Shown: positions 63,460 to 64,000 of the stretch, in pieces
How positions within the stretch are numbered: position 1 is the first letter of the stretch
How the letters are laid out: every line of letters starts with the position of its first letter
Assembly (NCBI GenBank): GCA_001769805.1
Contig: MEPO01000030.1
Coordinates: 30,957-94,956, forward strand
DNA length: 64,000 bases
Reading direction: 5' to 3'
From: Bdellovibrionales bacterium GWA1_52_35
GTDB lineage: Bacteria > Bdellovibrionota > UBA1018
Position numbers and translations under genes: made by a program
The notes under the pieces: generated by a model
The model's input: only the letters and a program-made list of their open reading frames with translations
The model's database searches: none
Told to the model about the DNA's origin: nothing

Positions 63460-63945
63460 ATGACAACGGAAACCGCGAATAAAGCTAAGATTACGGCCCT
63501 GTACGCAAGAACGTCGACGGTCGACCAAAAAAATGGGCTCGAAGCACAAATTAGAACCCTGCAGGAATACTGCGAAAGAAACAAGATCACCAACTTTGAA
63601 ATCTTTGCGGATGATGGGATCAGCGGCACGAAGGCGAGCCGCCCGTCACTGGATCGAATGATGGCGCTTGCCCGTACGGGCGGCGTGGAGCGAAATATTG
63701 TCTACAGTTTCAGCCGGTACGCGAGAAGCGTGACCCACCTGCTATCTGCACTTGAGGAACTCCGGGCTCTGAACGTGGGATTTACGTCGTACACGGAGAA
63801 CCTGGACACAAACACCCCCGCCGGAAGGGCCTTCTTCGTGATCATTGCCGCCGTGAGTCAACTTGAAAGAGATTTAATAGTGGAACGCGTGAAAAATGGC
63901 TTAAAAAACGCAAAAATGAAAGAAGCTATGGATGACCGGCACTGA
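63460..63945 (+). CDS. serine resolvase/invertase-family recombinase, HTH missing
   Basis: The 161-residue protein has the catalytic domain: LYARTST (Tyr15, Arg17, nucleophile Ser19), DDGISGTKASRP (about 48-59), YSFSRYARS (about 78-86) and QLERDLIVERVKNGL on the E helix. Normal resolvases have 180-190 residues with a C-terminal HTH; here a TGA stops the frame right after the E helix. I found no +1 or +2 continuation resembling an HTH, so a clear frameshift is not seen. GGGAGTG lies five bases before the ATG. The remaining 55 bases to the window end show no gene. Confidence 0.85.
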   Translation: MTTETANKAKITALYARTSTVDQKNGLEAQIRTLQEYCERNKITNFEIFADDGISGTKASRPSLDRMMALARTGGVERNIVYSFSRYARSVTHLLSALEELRALNVGFTSYTENLDTNTPAGRAFFVIIAAVSQLERDLIVERVKNGLKNAKMKEAMDDRH

Positions 63946-64000
63946 TTAACACATCAGGGCCATTACCCCGAAAAGTAAGTAACCAAAAACACTTACTCTA

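Overview
The window is a stretch of bacterial chromosome with high coding density, roughly mid-50s percent GC in the housekeeping parts by eye. Gene content suggests a Gram-negative proteobacterium-like organism, and a Bdellovibrionota/deltaproteobacterial-type lineage is my best guess. The reasons are many small secreted proteins, several exported proteases, Hsp70/YegD-like, CsgG-like and cytochrome c proteins, and bacterial RtcB/archease. No rRNA or clade-specific marker is present, so this assignment is inference.

Layout. 1-660: a low-GC dihydrofolate-reductase-family gene cut by the window edge, lying against the 3' end of tRNA-Gln. 748-8237: a secreted cytochrome c (minus), then a leader with a strong intrinsic terminator and the plus-strand operon rimP-nusA-infB-rbfA-truB (translation and transcription factors, tRNA pseudouridylation). 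8182-15076: hflX with an aspartyl-protease-like exported protein, an inositol-monophosphatase family gene, a membrane/coiled-coil protein, a HEAT-repeat secreted protein and an Hsp70/YegD-like ATPase. 15223-24128: a secreted EEP-family nuclease/phosphatase, an RNA-end-processing cluster (archease, RtcB, divergent ThpR), an exported papain-like protease, a DUF333-like protein, and an 898-residue lipoprotein ending in a kinase-like fold. 24249-29361: a complete six-gene Ech-type membrane-bound [NiFe] hydrogenase operon, echA to echF, on the minus strand.

29522-43239 is an accessory island. It holds a GcrA-like HTH protein, two exported trypsin-like proteases, a TPR/winged-helix regulator with a likely operator, two paralogous secreted cysteine-pattern proteins, and an NlpC/P60-like hydrolase. 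It ends in a mobile-element core: tandem dyad operators, a structured leader RNA, a coiled-coil membrane protein, a Replic_Relax-like wHTH protein, a 125-nt nested hairpin, a small ORF and a large serine recombinase. The recombinase gene runs into the 3' end of tRNA-Val.

43321-58329 returns to backbone: lipB, a CsgG-like lipoprotein with a partner, dnaE, a Lys/Cys-rich small protein, then a tightly overlapping eight-gene minus operon (GcvH-like, degenerate hybrid histidine kinase, YciB-like, miaB, gamma-carbonic-anhydrase-like, guaB, guaA, a two-TM protein). 58551-62810 carries three consecutive secreted Gly-rich proteins that share a short C-terminal motif. 62888-64000 has tRNA-Ala followed by a small membrane protein and a serine resolvase lacking its C-terminal HTH, probably the edge of another mobile element. 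All three tRNA genes therefore have likely foreign DNA on their 3' side.
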